From NCBI RefSeq assembly GCF_025195085.2, contig NZ_JANAVY020000009.1:62001-126000 (forward strand): a stretch of DNA of 64,000 nucleotides. The letters are read 5' to 3'. The notes beneath the pieces are model-generated. The model made no database searches and was not told the origin of the DNA. It saw only the letters and a program-made list of their open reading frames with translations. Positions 27,077 to 40,141 of the stretch are shown here, piece by piece (position 1 is the first letter of the stretch; every line of letters begins with the position of its first letter). The translations under genes were made by a program, and so were the position numbers. This stretch comes from Vibrio intestinalis (GTDB lineage Bacteria; Pseudomonadota; Gammaproteobacteria; Enterobacterales; Vibrionaceae).

Positions 27077-28288
27077 GTGCTAAGATACCTAGTTGGCGGC
27101 GCAGTTCGCGATCAATTACTTAAGTTAGATGTATACGATCAAGACTGGGTAGTGGTTGGCGCGACACCGGCCGAAATGTTGCAGCTTGGCTATACTGCTG
27201 TTGGTAAAGACTTTCCTGTTTTCCTGCACCCTAGAACTAAGCAGGAACATGCCCTCGCCCGTACTGAGCGCAAAGTGGGCTCTGGCTACACTGGCTTTGA
27301 ATGCTACTTCGCCCCGGACGTTACCCTTGAAGATGATTTGCTGCGCCGCGATCTCACCATCAACGCAATGGCGATGGATGATGCGGGTAACATCATAGAC
27401 CCATACAATGGCCAGCAAGACCTGCAAGACAAGGTGTTACGCCACGTATCGGATGCGTTCACCGAAGATCCTCTTCGTGTGCTACGTGTGGCTCGCTTTG
27501 CCGCCAAACTGGCTCACCTTGGCTTTATCGTTGCCCCAGAAACACTGGCCTTAATGGCCGACATCGTTAAACAAGGCGAGATCGACCACCTAACTCCTGA
27601 ACGTGTTTGGCAAGAGTGGCATAAATCGCTGTCGACGCAAGATCCACAAGTATTCTTATCGGTGTTACGAGATTGCGGCGCTTTGGCTATCGTACTACCT
27701 GAAATAGATCAGCTATTTGGTGTGCCTCAACCAGAAAAATGGCACCCTGAAATCGATACTGGCATTCATACTTTAATGGTAGCGAAGCAAGCAGCATTAC
27801 TCAGCGAGTCGACCGCAATGCGCTTTGCAGCACAAGTGCATGATTTAGGTAAAGGCATCACCCCCAAAGAGGAATGGCCAAGCCATAAGATGCATTGCCA
27901 CACAGGTTTAAAACTAATTAAGAAACTGGTTAAACGTGTTCGCGTACCCAATGAGTATCGAGACTTAGCGTTAATGGTTTGCGAGCAGCACTCTAACATC
28001 CACAGAGCGGCAGAATTAAAACCACAAACCAAGCTCAAGGTATTGGATAAGTTCGATGTGTGGCGTCGCCCAGAGCGCTTGGAAGAAATATTACTTTGCT
28101 GCATGGCCGATAGCCGCGGCCGCACTGGCCATGATGAGATCGACTACCCACAAAAAGCGCTCTTTGAACGCGCCTATCAAGCGGCACTCAGCGTCGATGT
28201 TCAGCAAATCATCCAAGACGGATTTAAAGGCGCAGCGATTAGAGAAGAGATGCAAAAGCGCCGTATCTCAGCCATTGCAGCACTCTAA
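27077..28288 (+). CDS. cca: Multifunctional CCA-adding enzyme
   Basis: 403 aa tRNA nucleotidyltransferase that builds or repairs the 3' CCA of tRNAs without a template. The N terminus [12 protein letters not shown] is the class II nucleotidyltransferase signature, with metal aspartates in DQDW and the [15 protein letters not shown] motif. A C-terminal HD phosphohydrolase domain (QVHDLGKG, near residue 254) makes it the multifunctional type. The start is a GTG at 27077, five bases after AGAGAGG and right at the conserved N terminus; the longer reading from 27047 adds ten unsupported residues. Divergent from gspA, with 89 bases between starts. Confidence 0.95.
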   Translation: MLRYLVGGAVRDQLLKLDVYDQDWVVVGATPAEMLQLGYTAVGKDFPVFLHPRTKQEHALARTERKVGSGYTGFECYFAPDVTLEDDLLRRDLTINAMAMDDAGNIIDPYNGQQDLQDKVLRHVSDAFTEDPLRVLRVARFAAKLAHLGFIVAPETLALMADIVKQGEIDHLTPERVWQEWHKSLSTQDPQVFLSVLRDCGALAIVLPEIDQLFGVPQPEKWHPEIDTGIHTLMVAKQAALLSESTAMRFAAQVHDLGKGITPKEEWPSHKMHCHTGLKLIKKLVKRVRVPNEYRDLALMVCEQHSNIHRAAELKPQTKLKVLDKFDVWRRPERLEEILLCCMADSRGRTGHDEIDYPQKALFERAYQAALSVDVQQIIQDGFKGAAIREEMQKRRISAIAAL

Positions 28289-28310
28289 TTGGCTCACTAA
28301 AATTTCAATT

Positions 28311-28338
28311 AAACACCTCCTTCGCGGAGGTGTTTTTG
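28311..28338 (+). terminator. Terminator after cca
   Basis: AAACACCTCC pairs with GGAGGTGTTT around a TTCGC loop, followed by TTG and further T. Confidence 0.8.
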
Positions 28339-28404
28339 TTTTGTCTGGATACAAAAAAGCCCCACCGAAGTAGAGCCTCTCGAAACTCTAAGCCCTAAAC
28401 GCAA

Positions 28405-28430
28405 AATGCCCCACTAAAAAGTGGGGCATT
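28405..28430 (-). terminator. Duplicate eno terminator (outer copy)
   Basis: AATGCCCCACT/AGTGGGGCATT, 11 base pairs with an AAAA loop (TTTT on the transcribed strand) and a T-run after it on the minus strand. It differs from the inner copy by one compensated base pair. Confidence 0.7.
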
Positions 28431-28465
28431 CATTAAAGCTTTAAGCTAATAATCCAAATTATGAA

Positions 28466-28591
28466 TTAATGACCTTTAACTTCTTTAAGACCGCTTTCGT
28501 TGTAAAAAAAAGGAGCTTTAGCGCCTAGAGCTTCTTCGATACGGATAAGTTGGTTGCTTTCTTTTAGGTGTAGCAGCAACACGGTTAGAAC
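28466..28591 (-). pseudogene. eno: Fragment of enolase C terminus
   Basis: Read on the minus strand, this encodes a recognisable remnant of the last roughly 35 codons of enolase up to KEVKGH and a stop, where the real gene ends KEVKGQ. Twelve inserted bases and a disrupted upstream end show it is not a functional exon or gene. It has no start codon context and lies directly downstream of the intact eno. Confidence 0.8.
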
Positions 28592-28621
28592 ATATCATTG
28601 TTCTTAAAGCCCTAAACGAAA

Positions 28622-28647
28622 AATGCCTCACTAAAAAGTGAGGCATT
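28622..28647 (-). terminator. eno terminator (inner copy)
   Basis: AATGCCTCACT/AGTGAGGCATT, 11 base pairs, loop AAAA, followed by TTTCG on the minus strand, 36 bases after the eno stop codon. Confidence 0.85.
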
Positions 28648-28682
28648 CATTAAAGCTTTAAGCTAATAATTCAAACTATGAA

Positions 28683-29999
<1,317 letters not shown>

Positions 30000-30020
30000 T
30001 CAAAAATAAATGTCGAAATT

Positions 30021-30052
30021 AAAAGGGCAGTCGCAAACCTTCGCAACCGCCC
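30021..30052 (-). terminator. Possible terminator or attenuator hairpin between pyrG and eno
   Basis: On the minus strand GGGC-G-GTTGC pairs with GCGAC-T-GCCC (one G.U pair), followed by TTTTAATTT. It begins nine bases after the pyrG stop. It could partly uncouple eno from pyrG. Confidence 0.5.
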
Positions 30053-30060
30053 GTATCCTT

Positions 30061-31773
<1,713 letters not shown>

Positions 31774-31902
31774 TTACCGCCACAACGTGAAATCTATCAC
31801 ACCACGATTATTTATTTTTTGCTTCAAATCAAACTGCGTTAATAGAACATGCAAGCAAGAAACATAGTTGAGTCAATCTTGTCCCATTTCGCTACAGTTT
31901 GA

Positions 31903-32706
31903 CTACTCGGAAGCGTTTTCCTCGCGCTTAATTTGATTCCAACACTCATCTAACTCCTGCAATGAACATTGCTGTAATTGCTTGTTTTGCTCAGCAACCT
32001 TTCTCTCTACTCCTTGGAAACGGCGAGTGAATTTCAAGTTGGCCTTACTCAGTGCAGATTCAGGATTCACCTGCACATGACGGGCTAAATTGACCGTAGC
32101 AAACAGCAAATCCCCCAGCTCTAACTCCAGCTTATCTTGATTAACATCCACTTGAAGTGCTTCATCCATAACCTCATCAATTTCTTCGCGAACCTTATCA
32201 ACCACAGGGCCTAAAGAGTCCCAATCGAAGCCATAGCGAGCACACTTTTTCTGAATCTTTGTAGCACGAGAAATAGCAGGTAGAGAGTTTGGTATTGAGT
32301 CTAGAATACTTTGTTCCGATTTGCCTATCTGGGCTTTTTCTTTTGCTTTTTCTGCTTCCCAATTGGCATTAATTTGTTCGTCGGATTCAAATTCAGCATC
32401 CGAGAAAACGTGCGGATGGCGACGCGTCAGTTTCTCATTCACCGTCTCCACCACATCAGGAAAATCAAACAGCCCTTGCTCTTTCGCCATTTGGCTATAG
32501 AAAATCACTTGGAAGAGAAGATCGCCCAACTCTTCTTTCAAGTTAGGCCAGTCACGATTATGAATGGCATCCACCACTTCATAAGTTTCTTCAATAGTGT
32601 GCGGCACAATAGTGTCAAAGGTCTGTTTCACATCCCAAGGGCAACCACTCTCCGGATCACGAAGCTGCGCCATAATTTGTTCTAATTGTTCGATTGGGTG
32701 GCTCAT
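31903..32706 (-). CDS. mazG: Nucleoside triphosphate pyrophosphohydrolase MazG
   Basis: 267 aa, two tandem MazG domains. Each shows the E-x-x-E...E-x-x-D metal pattern ([10 protein letters not shown] with [10 protein letters not shown], then [10 protein letters not shown] with [12 protein letters not shown]). MazG hydrolyses nucleoside triphosphates to monophosphates and, in E. coli, lowers (p)ppGpp levels indirectly; its position downstream of relA agrees with that link. The N-terminal CPWD motif is typical. Between relA and mazG lie an ERIC repeat and a possible terminator, so the two may not be co-transcribed here. Confidence 0.95.
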   Translation of the reverse strand: MSHPIEQLEQIMAQLRDPESGCPWDVKQTFDTIVPHTIEETYEVVDAIHNRDWPNLKEELGDLLFQVIFYSQMAKEQGLFDFPDVVETVNEKLTRRHPHVFSDAEFESDEQINANWEAEKAKEKAQIGKSEQSILDSIPNSLPAISRATKIQKKCARYGFDWDSLGPVVDKVREEIDEVMDEALQVDVNQDKLELELGDLLFATVNLARHVQVNPESALSKANLKFTRRFQGVERKVAEQNKQLQQCSLQELDECWNQIKREENASE

Positions 32707-32887
32707 TAATAGTTACTCTTCTGTTTGATACAAGGAGTGATAGTGCAATAGAAAGGCAATACAACACGAAGACGCAGCAAGTACGTCCCTGTATGCTTAA
32801 CGTTGGCATCCATGCCAACAACACTTCGCTAATGCATTACCTTTCAATTTCAAGCTCGTCACAGTTATATTCTGTTCAGATATAAAT

Positions 32888-32918
32888 AAAGGCGAGCAGT
32901 TAGCCTACTCACCTTTGT
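32888..32918 (-). terminator. Probable terminator after relA
   Basis: On the minus strand AAAGG-T-GAG pairs with CTC-G-CCTTT (one G.U pair), followed by ATTTATAT. It lies between the ERIC repeat and mazG. The remaining bases up to mazG (32707-32887) show no gene or clear promoter. Confidence 0.5.
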
Positions 32919-32933
32919 AAAATAGTGACCAAT

Positions 32934-33074
32934 TCTCTAAATAATTGAAGTTGTAGCTAGGCGACAAGCGAGCGAGACTCCTGAGCATAGCTCGCCTATG
33001 TGATGGGCCTGGGCCGGCACTCCGGAGCAAGCGCAGTCAACGACGCTATCAGCTTCAAGTATGACGAGAATTTT
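32934..33074. repeat. ERIC-type repeat 1, behind relA
   Basis: About 140 bases with the two ends of ERIC elements: the left end CTAAATAATTGAAGTTG followed by GGCGACAAG, and the right end CAGCTTCAAGTATGACG preceded by GCGCAGTCAACG. The middle has palindromic GC-rich sequence as expected. It is slightly longer than the 127-base enterobacterial form. The right end reaches the relA stop codon. ERIC elements are non-coding, form long hairpins when transcribed, and are known in Vibrio. Confidence 0.8.
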
Positions 33075-35292
33075 AGCCTAGGCGTTTAACGGACATCACA
33101 TCCTTGATCTGTTCCACTCGCTTCGACACGCGTTGCAGAATCTCAACGTTGGTCACTTCCAAATCAAAGTCCATGATCGACATTTGTGTGCGGTAATCGA
33201 CACGGCTCTTCATGCTGGTTACTTTGATTTTCTCGTTGGCAAACAATGACGTGATGTCTTTCAGTAAACCACCACGCTCCATCGCTTCTACGCGCACCGT
33301 TAAAATGTATGAGCCGACAAAGCCGCTGCCCCATACCGTTTCAATAATACGTTCAGGCGCGTGATGGCGCAGCTCTTCGAGCTGTTCACAATCACTACGG
33401 TGCACGGAAATACCGCGGCCTTGAGTGATGTAACCTGCAATCTCATCACCAGGAATTGGCTGACAACAACGCGCTAGATGGGTCATAAGGTTATCTACCC
33501 CTTCGACCACGACTGCATCTTTTTTCGGACGACTTTGCGCTGGCGCTTTGTTCTCGGCCTCTTGCAGCTTTTCTAACGCTTGTTGATCTTCTTCTTCCGC
33601 GGTTGGTTTGTTCACTAGTGCATTGATGTGGTTAATGATTTGGTTGATACGTAAATCACCGCTACCGACACCGACATACAACTCATCTGCGCTGTTCACG
33701 TTGAAACGTTTGAGCGCATATTGCTCGGCGTGTTTCAGTGTTGCACCAATTTTTACCAGTTCTTGCTCTAGGATTTCACGCCCAGCTTCGAGGTTTTTCT
33801 CACGGCTCTGTTTGCGGAACCAAGCATTAATCTTCGCGCGGGCGCGACCTGAGGTCACAAAACCTGTTGAAGGGTTTAACCAATCACGTGATGGGTTTGG
33901 CTCTTTCGAGGTGATGATTTCAACCTGATCGCCCATTTGCAGCTTATGGGTAAACGGAACGATTCGACCTGCGACTTTGGCACCGATACAGCGATGACCG
34001 ACCTCTGAGTGAATGTGGTAGGCAAAATCAAGTGGTGTTGCGCCCATTGGTAGGTCGACAACGTCACCGCGTGGAGTAAAGGCATACACACGATCATCAA
34101 AAACTTGGCTTCGAACTTCATCCAGCATCTCGCCAGAGTCTGACATCTCTTCTTGCCAATCGAGCAGTTTACGCAGCCAAGTAATCTTCTCATCGTAACC
34201 GCTACGACCGCTGCCACCTTCTTTGTATTTCCAGTGCGCGGCAACGCCGAGCTCCGAATCTTCATGCATCTGTTTGGTACGAATTTGGATCTCGATGGTT
34301 TTGCCTTCAGGGCCCAGAATTACGGTGTGGATGGATTGGTAGCCATTGGGCTTAGGATTGGCAACGTAGTCATCAAACTCGCTTGGCAGGTGTTTGTATT
34401 TGGTATGCACAGCGCCTAGTGCTGCGTAACAGTCTTGCAGTTGGTCAGCAATGATTCGCACTGCACGCACATCAAATAACTCATCGAATGCGAGCCCTTT
34501 TTTCTGCATTTTGCGCCAAATACTGTAGATGTGTTTTGGACGACCGCTCACTTCGGCATTGATGCCCGAGCCTTTCATCTCTGAAGTTAAATCATCAACG
34601 AAATCTTTAATGTATTGCTCGCGAACAATACGACGCTCAGAAAGCTGTTTAGCGATCTGTTTGTAGGTGTCTGGTTGTTGGTAACGAAACGCGTAATCTT
34701 CGATTTCCCACTTTAACTGACCGATACCAAGTCGGTTAGCCAGCGGTGCATAGATATTGGCACACTCTTTCGCTGCTGCACGGCGCACTTCATCAGGCGC
34801 TTTTTTTACTTCAATCAAGTTACAGATTCGCTCTGCAAGCTTGATGACCACGCAGCGGAAATCATCCACCATCGCCAATAACATGCGGCGCACGTTATCC
34901 ACTTGGCTTGAAGCCGCACTTCCTTCTAGTGCTATATTCAACTGACCCAACGCCGCCATTTCAGCCACGCCATCAATCAGTTTAACGGTTTCTTTACTGT
35001 GATCTTCTTCGAAGGTTTCTCTGTCTAGCGCACCACTCGCAACGAGCGGGTACAATTGCGCGGCAACCAATGTGGCTTTATCCATCGACAGCGTGATGAG
35101 GATTTCGATCATTTCACGGCCACGCCACAAGAGCAGAGCGGCATCCTCTCTGCCTTGCAAATAGCTTTCACACTGGTGATATATAGTCGTTAAGCGCTGA
35201 GCCGTCTTTGGCTCCTGTTTTAGGCTAGCAATCCATTTGTCTAGCTCAAACTGTTCGTCTTGATTTAAATGAGCGCTTCGTACCGCAACCAT
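33073..35292 (-). CDS. relA: GTP pyrophosphokinase (ppGpp synthetase I)
   Basis: 739 aa ribosome-associated synthetase of the stringent response. The N-terminal hydrolase-like domain lacks the HD pair (the segment reads FEEDHSKE), so only synthesis is expected. The synthetase domain has the EFDDYVANPKPNGYQSIHT region near residue 305, with the EFDD form typical of monofunctional RelA. Then come a TGS domain (YAFTPRGDVVDLPMGATPLD), a zinc-finger region with the CCQPIPGD motif, and a C-terminal ACT/RRM domain. GGAC precedes the ATG. Normal length; rlmD lies upstream on the same strand. Confidence 0.97.
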   Translation of the reverse strand: MVAVRSAHLNQDEQFELDKWIASLKQEPKTAQRLTTIYHQCESYLQGREDAALLLWRGREMIEILITLSMDKATLVAAQLYPLVASGALDRETFEEDHSKETVKLIDGVAEMAALGQLNIALEGSAASSQVDNVRRMLLAMVDDFRCVVIKLAERICNLIEVKKAPDEVRRAAAKECANIYAPLANRLGIGQLKWEIEDYAFRYQQPDTYKQIAKQLSERRIVREQYIKDFVDDLTSEMKGSGINAEVSGRPKHIYSIWRKMQKKGLAFDELFDVRAVRIIADQLQDCYAALGAVHTKYKHLPSEFDDYVANPKPNGYQSIHTVILGPEGKTIEIQIRTKQMHEDSELGVAAHWKYKEGGSGRSGYDEKITWLRKLLDWQEEMSDSGEMLDEVRSQVFDDRVYAFTPRGDVVDLPMGATPLDFAYHIHSEVGHRCIGAKVAGRIVPFTHKLQMGDQVEIITSKEPNPSRDWLNPSTGFVTSGRARAKINAWFRKQSREKNLEAGREILEQELVKIGATLKHAEQYALKRFNVNSADELYVGVGSGDLRINQIINHINALVNKPTAEEEDQQALEKLQEAENKAPAQSRPKKDAVVVEGVDNLMTHLARCCQPIPGDEIAGYITQGRGISVHRSDCEQLEELRHHAPERIIETVWGSGFVGSYILTVRVEAMERGGLLKDITSLFANEKIKVTSMKSRVDYRTQMSIMDFDLEVTNVEILQRVSKRVEQIKDVMSVKRLG

Positions 35293-35381
35293 CTTTTTCG
35301 TCCTAGTTTTTCTTTTTATCTAACGACTCATCCTATATAGGTCGCGCCGTTAGTTTTTACATCCGTCGTTTTAACAAACTT

Positions 35382-36707
35382 TTATTTTTTCTGTTTCACA
35401 AACAGCGCCATTGATTCCAAATGGCTGGTGTGTGGGAACATATCCAACATGCCGAGCTTTTCAAGTTGGTAGCCTTGTTGCAGCAAGCTTTGGCTATCTC
35501 TGGCTAGAGTAGCAGGATTACAAGAAACATAAACTACCCTTGCCGCACCAAGTGCAGACAATTGTTCGACTATACCACTCGCACCCGCTCGGGCTGGATC
35601 GAGCAGTATTTTATCAAACTTTTCGCTAGCCCATGGCGCTTGTGACAAATCTTGTTCCAAATTTGCTTGGTAGAACCGCGTATTGTCTATCTGATTTAAC
35701 TGGGCATTGTGGGTCGCTTTTTCAACCATCGCATCCACACCTTCGACGCCAATCACAGCTTTTACCTGTTTTGCCATCGGTAAACTGAAGTTCCCCAAGC
35801 CACAGAATAGATCTAATACGCGATCTTCGCTGCTCAGTTCCAACCAAGTAAGCGCCTGCTCTACCATCTGCTGGTTTACGCCTTGGTTCACTTGAATAAA
35901 GTTATTCGGTGAAAATGGTACCGTTACTCCAACCTCGGTGTAATGGGCTTCTTCTCCGGCAACTAAATTCAATTGCTCCGCTTCAGGCATTAAATACAGC
36001 GTGGTTTGCTTTTCTCGTGCAAACTTTTCTAGCGCCGCCTGATCTTTATTCGTTAGAGACTTAGTATGGCGCAATACCATCACATTGGTGTTATCCCCTT
36101 TCACCAATTCTACGTGACCTAAGCTCTCTTGACGGTCAAAACTTTGTAGTAATTGATGCAGCTCAGGCAACATGACATCAAGCTCTGGTGCTAACACTGG
36201 GCAATGGGTCACCGTGACAATTTGCTTGCTCTGCTTACGGCGAAACCCAAACTGCAACTGGCGCGATTTCTTATCGAGCATAACGCTAATGCGTGCACGG
36301 CGGCGATAGCCTTTATCGCCCCCAACGATAGACGGTACTAACGACTGGTTTTGCCCCGAGAACTTGCTCATTAACTGGCTTAGCGTTTGTTGTTTGTGTT
36401 CACGCTGACTCGCCAACTCCAAGTGCTGCATGTTGCAGCCACCACACTGGTCAAAGTGTTTACAAAACGGTTCAACTCGTTCACTACTCGCCTGCTGTAC
36501 TTTGATCAGCTGAGCGCGCGCAAACTTACTTTTGGACTCTGTAAATTGAGCCAGAACTTGCTCGCCCGGCAACGCCCCTTCAATAAACACTGGTTTTTTA
36601 TTTTGATACGCTATCCCCGCGCCTTGATGGTCAAGTTTTTCGACCTTAAACGCTTGGTGTTTGGTGTTTATTTGAGTTTTCTTTTTAGGTTGGAAAAAAC
36701 GCGCCAT
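35382..36707 (-). CDS. rlmD: 23S rRNA (uracil-1939-C5)-methyltransferase
   Basis: 441 aa SAM-dependent methyltransferase with an N-terminal TRAM domain and an iron-sulfur cluster held by C82, C88, C91 ([14 protein letters not shown]) and C168. The SAM motif [13 protein letters not shown] and the catalytic cysteine in [12 protein letters not shown] are intact. The start is placed at [10 protein letters not shown], the family N terminus; a longer reading adds fifteen residues without a ribosome site. It stands 90 bases before relA in the same direction and is divergent from barA, the same barA-rlmD-relA-mazG neighbourhood as in enterics. Confidence 0.95.
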   Translation of the reverse strand: MARFFQPKKKTQINTKHQAFKVEKLDHQGAGIAYQNKKPVFIEGALPGEQVLAQFTESKSKFARAQLIKVQQASSERVEPFCKHFDQCGGCNMQHLELASQREHKQQTLSQLMSKFSGQNQSLVPSIVGGDKGYRRRARISVMLDKKSRQLQFGFRRKQSKQIVTVTHCPVLAPELDVMLPELHQLLQSFDRQESLGHVELVKGDNTNVMVLRHTKSLTNKDQAALEKFAREKQTTLYLMPEAEQLNLVAGEEAHYTEVGVTVPFSPNNFIQVNQGVNQQMVEQALTWLELSSEDRVLDLFCGLGNFSLPMAKQVKAVIGVEGVDAMVEKATHNAQLNQIDNTRFYQANLEQDLSQAPWASEKFDKILLDPARAGASGIVEQLSALGAARVVYVSCNPATLARDSQSLLQQGYQLEKLGMLDMFPHTSHLESMALFVKQKK

Positions 36708-36861
36708 GCTCAGTGCCTGTAATATTGCTTCAAATTGCAGTTCAGGCGTCACCTTTTCGCGCCTGAATCATTGTAGTCCCTTGCTTGGGCGATTATGCTT
36801 ATCGCTTCGACGGGATTTATCTAATATTTTCCCATATCCACACCACGATGTTTAGACAATA

Positions 36862-39651
36862 ATGACCAGATATGGCTTACGCGCCCGCGTTATTACTCTT
36901 ACTCTAGCGCCAACCCTCATCATTGGCTTAATCTTGAGTGCAATTTTTTCATTCAATCGCTATCACGACTTAGAAAAACAGGTGATCAATTCTGGTCTAA
37001 GTATCATTGAGCCGTTAGCGATTGCCAGTGAAGATGGGATTAAAAACAACAGTCGAGAATCGGTACGTCGCATTATCAGCTATGCCCACCGTAAGAACTC
37101 TAAATTTGTCCGCAGTATTGCGGTGTTTGATTACAACCACGAACTGTTTGTTACCTCGAACTTCCACCCTAATTTTGAATCACTGACGTTTCCGCGCACT
37201 GCACCTATTCCACTGTTAGTCACCTCTGACTTGCAAGACAATACTTTGATTCTACGGGCGCCGATCATCACAGAATCAGGCGTCGTACCCACGCCGGATG
37301 GACGCAACAGTGCACCAGCTCTGGGTTATATCTCCATTGAGCTAGACCTTTCTTCACTGCGCTTACAGCAATATCAAGAGATATTCTCAGCTTTCTTGGT
37401 ACTGTTAATCGGGCTAAGCCTTTCTGGTTTCTTCGCCATGCGATTAATGCATGATGTGACTCGCCCAATCTCTCACATGAAAAACATGGTGGATAGAATT
37501 CGTCGCGGTCACTTAGATGTACGTATCGAAGGCAAGATGCATGGTGAATTGGATTCTCTGAAAAATGGTATCAATGCGATGGCAGTTTCGCTGTCTGAAT
37601 ACCATGTTGAAATGCAGCACAGTATCGACCAAGCAACGTCTGACTTACGTGAAACCTTAGAGCAGTTAGAGATTCAAAACGTTGAGCTCGATATCGCGAA
37701 AAAACGCGCCCAAGAAGCCGCAAGGGTGAAATCTGAATTCTTGGCTAATATGTCACACGAGCTGCGGACGCCGCTCAATGGTGTCATCGGCTTTACCCGC
37801 CAAATGCTGAAAACCAAGCTGACTAATAGCCAAACTGACTATCTACAAACCATTGAGAAGTCGGCCAACAACCTACTCAACATCATCAACGACATTCTCG
37901 ACTTCTCTAAACTTGAAGCCGGTAAACTGGCTCTTGAAAACATTCCTTTTGAGTTCCAAGAAACCTTAGAAGAAGTAGTGAGCTTACAAGCCACCAGCGC
38001 CCATGAAAAAGGGTTGGAAATCACACTTAAAGTGGATTCTAAAGTTCCGACAGGCCTTGTGGGTGACCCACTGCGTATTCAGCAAGTTCTGACCAACTTG
38101 GTCGGCAACTCAATTAAATTTACTGAGCGCGGCAACATTGATATCAGTGTTGAGCTACGCTCACAGAAAGACGATGTGGTCGAGCTGCAATTTATGGTTC
38201 GTGATACCGGTATCGGTATCTCTGAGCGCCAGCAAGCGCAGCTATTCCAAGCATTCAGCCAAGCCGATGCAAGTATCTCTCGTCGCTACGGTGGTACTGG
38301 CCTTGGTTTGGTTATTACCCAAAAACTGGTTAGCCAAATGGGCGGCGAAATTAGCTTAACCAGTCGCCTGCACCAAGGCTCTACCTTCTGGTTTACTCTA
38401 CGTCTGCACGCCACTGACATGCCAATGAGTGAGTTGATTGAAGCGCAAGTGCTTAACCAACGCTCTCTGCTGTTGGTTGAACCCAATATGCAGGCCGCCT
38501 CAATTACCCGTCAGATGTTGGTGCAGCATGGTCTTTCGGTTAGCTACCGCTCTTCGTTGCCAGAAGAAGTGGAGAAATTCGATTACGTATTGCTTAACCT
38601 AGCACCCAACAAGTCAAATGAGCTTGAGCAAGTAGAGCAATGGGTAGAAAAAGCGCTCACCTGCGCCCCACATGTGGTGGTGGGTACGCCGAGTACCGCA
38701 TTGGCACTCTCTGATCACTTGATTCAGAAGTATCAGATTCACTGTATTACTAAGCCATTGTCACGTAAGAAGCTATTGCAAACCCTAGCGGCGAACCAAG
38801 AAAGCTTGCCAGAAATTGAGCAGGATGAACCAGTTTATAATGAAACCTTGCCACTAACAGTAATGGCGGTCGACGATAACCCAGCTAACTTGAAGTTGAT
38901 TGCGGCTCTGCTCGATGAACGTGTTGAACGAGTGGTTACCGCGACCAATGGTGCCGATGCAGTTACAAAAGCGGAATCGCAAAAATTCGATATCATCTTA
39001 ATGGACATTCAAATGCCGCATATGGATGGTGTCACCGCATGTAGCAAGATTAAACAGGGCGAACTCAATACTCACACACCAGTAATAGCAGTGACTGCTC
39101 ATGCTATGAGTGGCGAGCGAGACCGCCTGCTACAAGCAGGCATGGATGACTATCTCACTAAGCCAATTGAAGAGCATGTGCTGCAACAAGTGTTGATGCA
39201 CTGGAGCCCTTTAACGAAATCGGATGAATTAGAAAAGCTCGATATTCCTGCTCATCCAGATCCTATCGTGCAAGCCCACGCTGCGGCCATCGAGCATCAG
39301 AACATCATCATCGATTGGCAAGCGGCACTCAAACAATCGGCCAACAAAGAAGATCTTGCTAAAGAAATGCTGCAAATGCTGATCGACTACATGCCAGAAG
39401 TCGATGGCATCGTGGAGCAAGCCTTGGAAAATGAAGAGTTCGATATTGAACAACTTATTCACCACGTACATAAACTGCATGGCAGCTGTTCGTACAGTGG
39501 CGTCCCGCGCTTGAAGAAGGTGTGCGCGACCATCGAGAAACAGCTACGCTCAGGTGCAAGCATTGAAGATATCGAACCTGAGCTGTTTGAACTGCAAGAT
39601 GAAATGGAAAAAGTCACCGCCAGTGCGGAGCCTTATTTAACCGAGGCGTAA
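36862..39651 (+). CDS. barA: Hybrid sensor histidine kinase BarA
   Basis: 929 aa tripartite sensor kinase that phosphorylates the response regulator UvrY/VarA and so controls Csr small RNAs. Transmembrane helices lie at about 10-31 and 172-195, with a periplasmic domain between and a HAMP linker to about 245. The histidine kinase has the phosphoacceptor H299 in NMSHELRTPLNG, then the ATP lid (DTGIGI, GGTGLGLVI). A receiver domain carries D715 in ILMDIQMPHMDG, and the C-terminal HPt domain carries H870 in VHKLHGSCSYSG. This is the His-Asp-His relay expected of BarA (918 aa in E. coli). A terminator follows. Confidence 0.96.
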   Translation: MTRYGLRARVITLTLAPTLIIGLILSAIFSFNRYHDLEKQVINSGLSIIEPLAIASEDGIKNNSRESVRRIISYAHRKNSKFVRSIAVFDYNHELFVTSNFHPNFESLTFPRTAPIPLLVTSDLQDNTLILRAPIITESGVVPTPDGRNSAPALGYISIELDLSSLRLQQYQEIFSAFLVLLIGLSLSGFFAMRLMHDVTRPISHMKNMVDRIRRGHLDVRIEGKMHGELDSLKNGINAMAVSLSEYHVEMQHSIDQATSDLRETLEQLEIQNVELDIAKKRAQEAARVKSEFLANMSHELRTPLNGVIGFTRQMLKTKLTNSQTDYLQTIEKSANNLLNIINDILDFSKLEAGKLALENIPFEFQETLEEVVSLQATSAHEKGLEITLKVDSKVPTGLVGDPLRIQQVLTNLVGNSIKFTERGNIDISVELRSQKDDVVELQFMVRDTGIGISERQQAQLFQAFSQADASISRRYGGTGLGLVITQKLVSQMGGEISLTSRLHQGSTFWFTLRLHATDMPMSELIEAQVLNQRSLLLVEPNMQAASITRQMLVQHGLSVSYRSSLPEEVEKFDYVLLNLAPNKSNELEQVEQWVEKALTCAPHVVVGTPSTALALSDHLIQKYQIHCITKPLSRKKLLQTLAANQESLPEIEQDEPVYNETLPLTVMAVDDNPANLKLIAALLDERVERVVTATNGADAVTKAESQKFDIILMDIQMPHMDGVTACSKIKQGELNTHTPVIAVTAHAMSGERDRLLQAGMDDYLTKPIEEHVLQQVLMHWSPLTKSDELEKLDIPAHPDPIVQAHAAAIEHQNIIIDWQAALKQSANKEDLAKEMLQMLIDYMPEVDGIVEQALENEEFDIEQLIHHVHKLHGSCSYSGVPRLKKVCATIEKQLRSGASIEDIEPELFELQDEMEKVTASAEPYLTEA

Positions 39652-39670
39652 AGTTCGCTTGGACCTAAAC

Positions 39671-39700
39671 AAAAGGCAGCTCTTGAGGAGCTGCCTTTTT
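39671..39700. terminator. Bidirectional terminator between barA and acpS
   Basis: AAAAGGCAGCTC pairs with GAGCTGCCTTTT around a TTGAG loop; A-run on the left, T-run on the right. Confidence 0.85.
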
Positions 39701-39736
39701 AGTATCTTGGAGTTTTTAGTTCCTTAGAGTTGTCAC

Positions 39737-40117
39737 CTAGCTTTCGTAGATGACCGTAGCGACTGCGTAGTGTCGCTCATCAGAAATAGATAAGTGGATA
39801 TGATTGATTTGCTTACTCTGGGCGAGCTCTAACGCTTTATTGGCTAGTGCTAAAACTGGCTTGCCGTGCTTATCGTTAGTCACGGTAAAATCGTGAAAGG
39901 TCACGCCCATCGCAATACCTGTGCCTAATGCTTTAGAGGCGGCTTCTTTGGCAGCAAAGCGCTTAGCTAAAAAGCGACCTTGCTGCTTTAGGCTATCAAA
40001 CTTCGCCATTTCAACATCGGTCAAGATGCGCTTAGCGAACGCTTCGCCACTGCGAGATAAGGCTTTTTCAACGCGCTCAATTTCTGCGATATCAGTGCCT
40101 AAACCAACAATTGCCAT
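39737..40117 (-). CDS. acpS: Holo-[acyl-carrier-protein] synthase
   Basis: 126 aa trimeric phosphopantetheinyl transferase that activates acyl carrier protein. The conserved start [17 protein letters not shown] and the motif [16 protein letters not shown] are present. The ATG at 40117 has AGG seven bases upstream. A TTG eighteen bases further up is in frame but not needed. Last gene of the lepA-to-acpS run, 24 bases after pdxJ, the order seen in E. coli. Confidence 0.96.
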   Translation of the reverse strand: MAIVGLGTDIAEIERVEKALSRSGEAFAKRILTDVEMAKFDSLKQQGRFLAKRFAAKEAASKALGTGIAMGVTFHDFTVTNDKHGKPVLALANKALELAQSKQINHIHLSISDERHYAVATVIYES

Positions 40118-40141
40118 ATCACTACCTAAACTCAACTATCG

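Larger units (their letters stand above)
28392..28591 (-). repeat. Decayed tandem duplicate of the eno 3' end and its terminator
   Basis: This stretch aligns with 28609-28783, which holds the real eno terminator and last codons. Both copies begin GCCCTAAACG, carry a terminator hairpin, then the same sequence through the eno stop codon and the following codons, including an identical stretch of about 40 bases (from TTTAGCGCC to AAGTTGGTTG). The upstream-lying copy has small insertions (two of six bases near 28493-28508 and a longer one near 28557-28572) and then dissolves. The two copies are offset by 217 bases. Confidence 0.88.

Noticed and set aside
32694-32885. Plus-strand 63-codon frame between mazG and relA
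   Set aside because: It overlaps the mazG start, has no ribosome site and reads as low-complexity sequence without known features.
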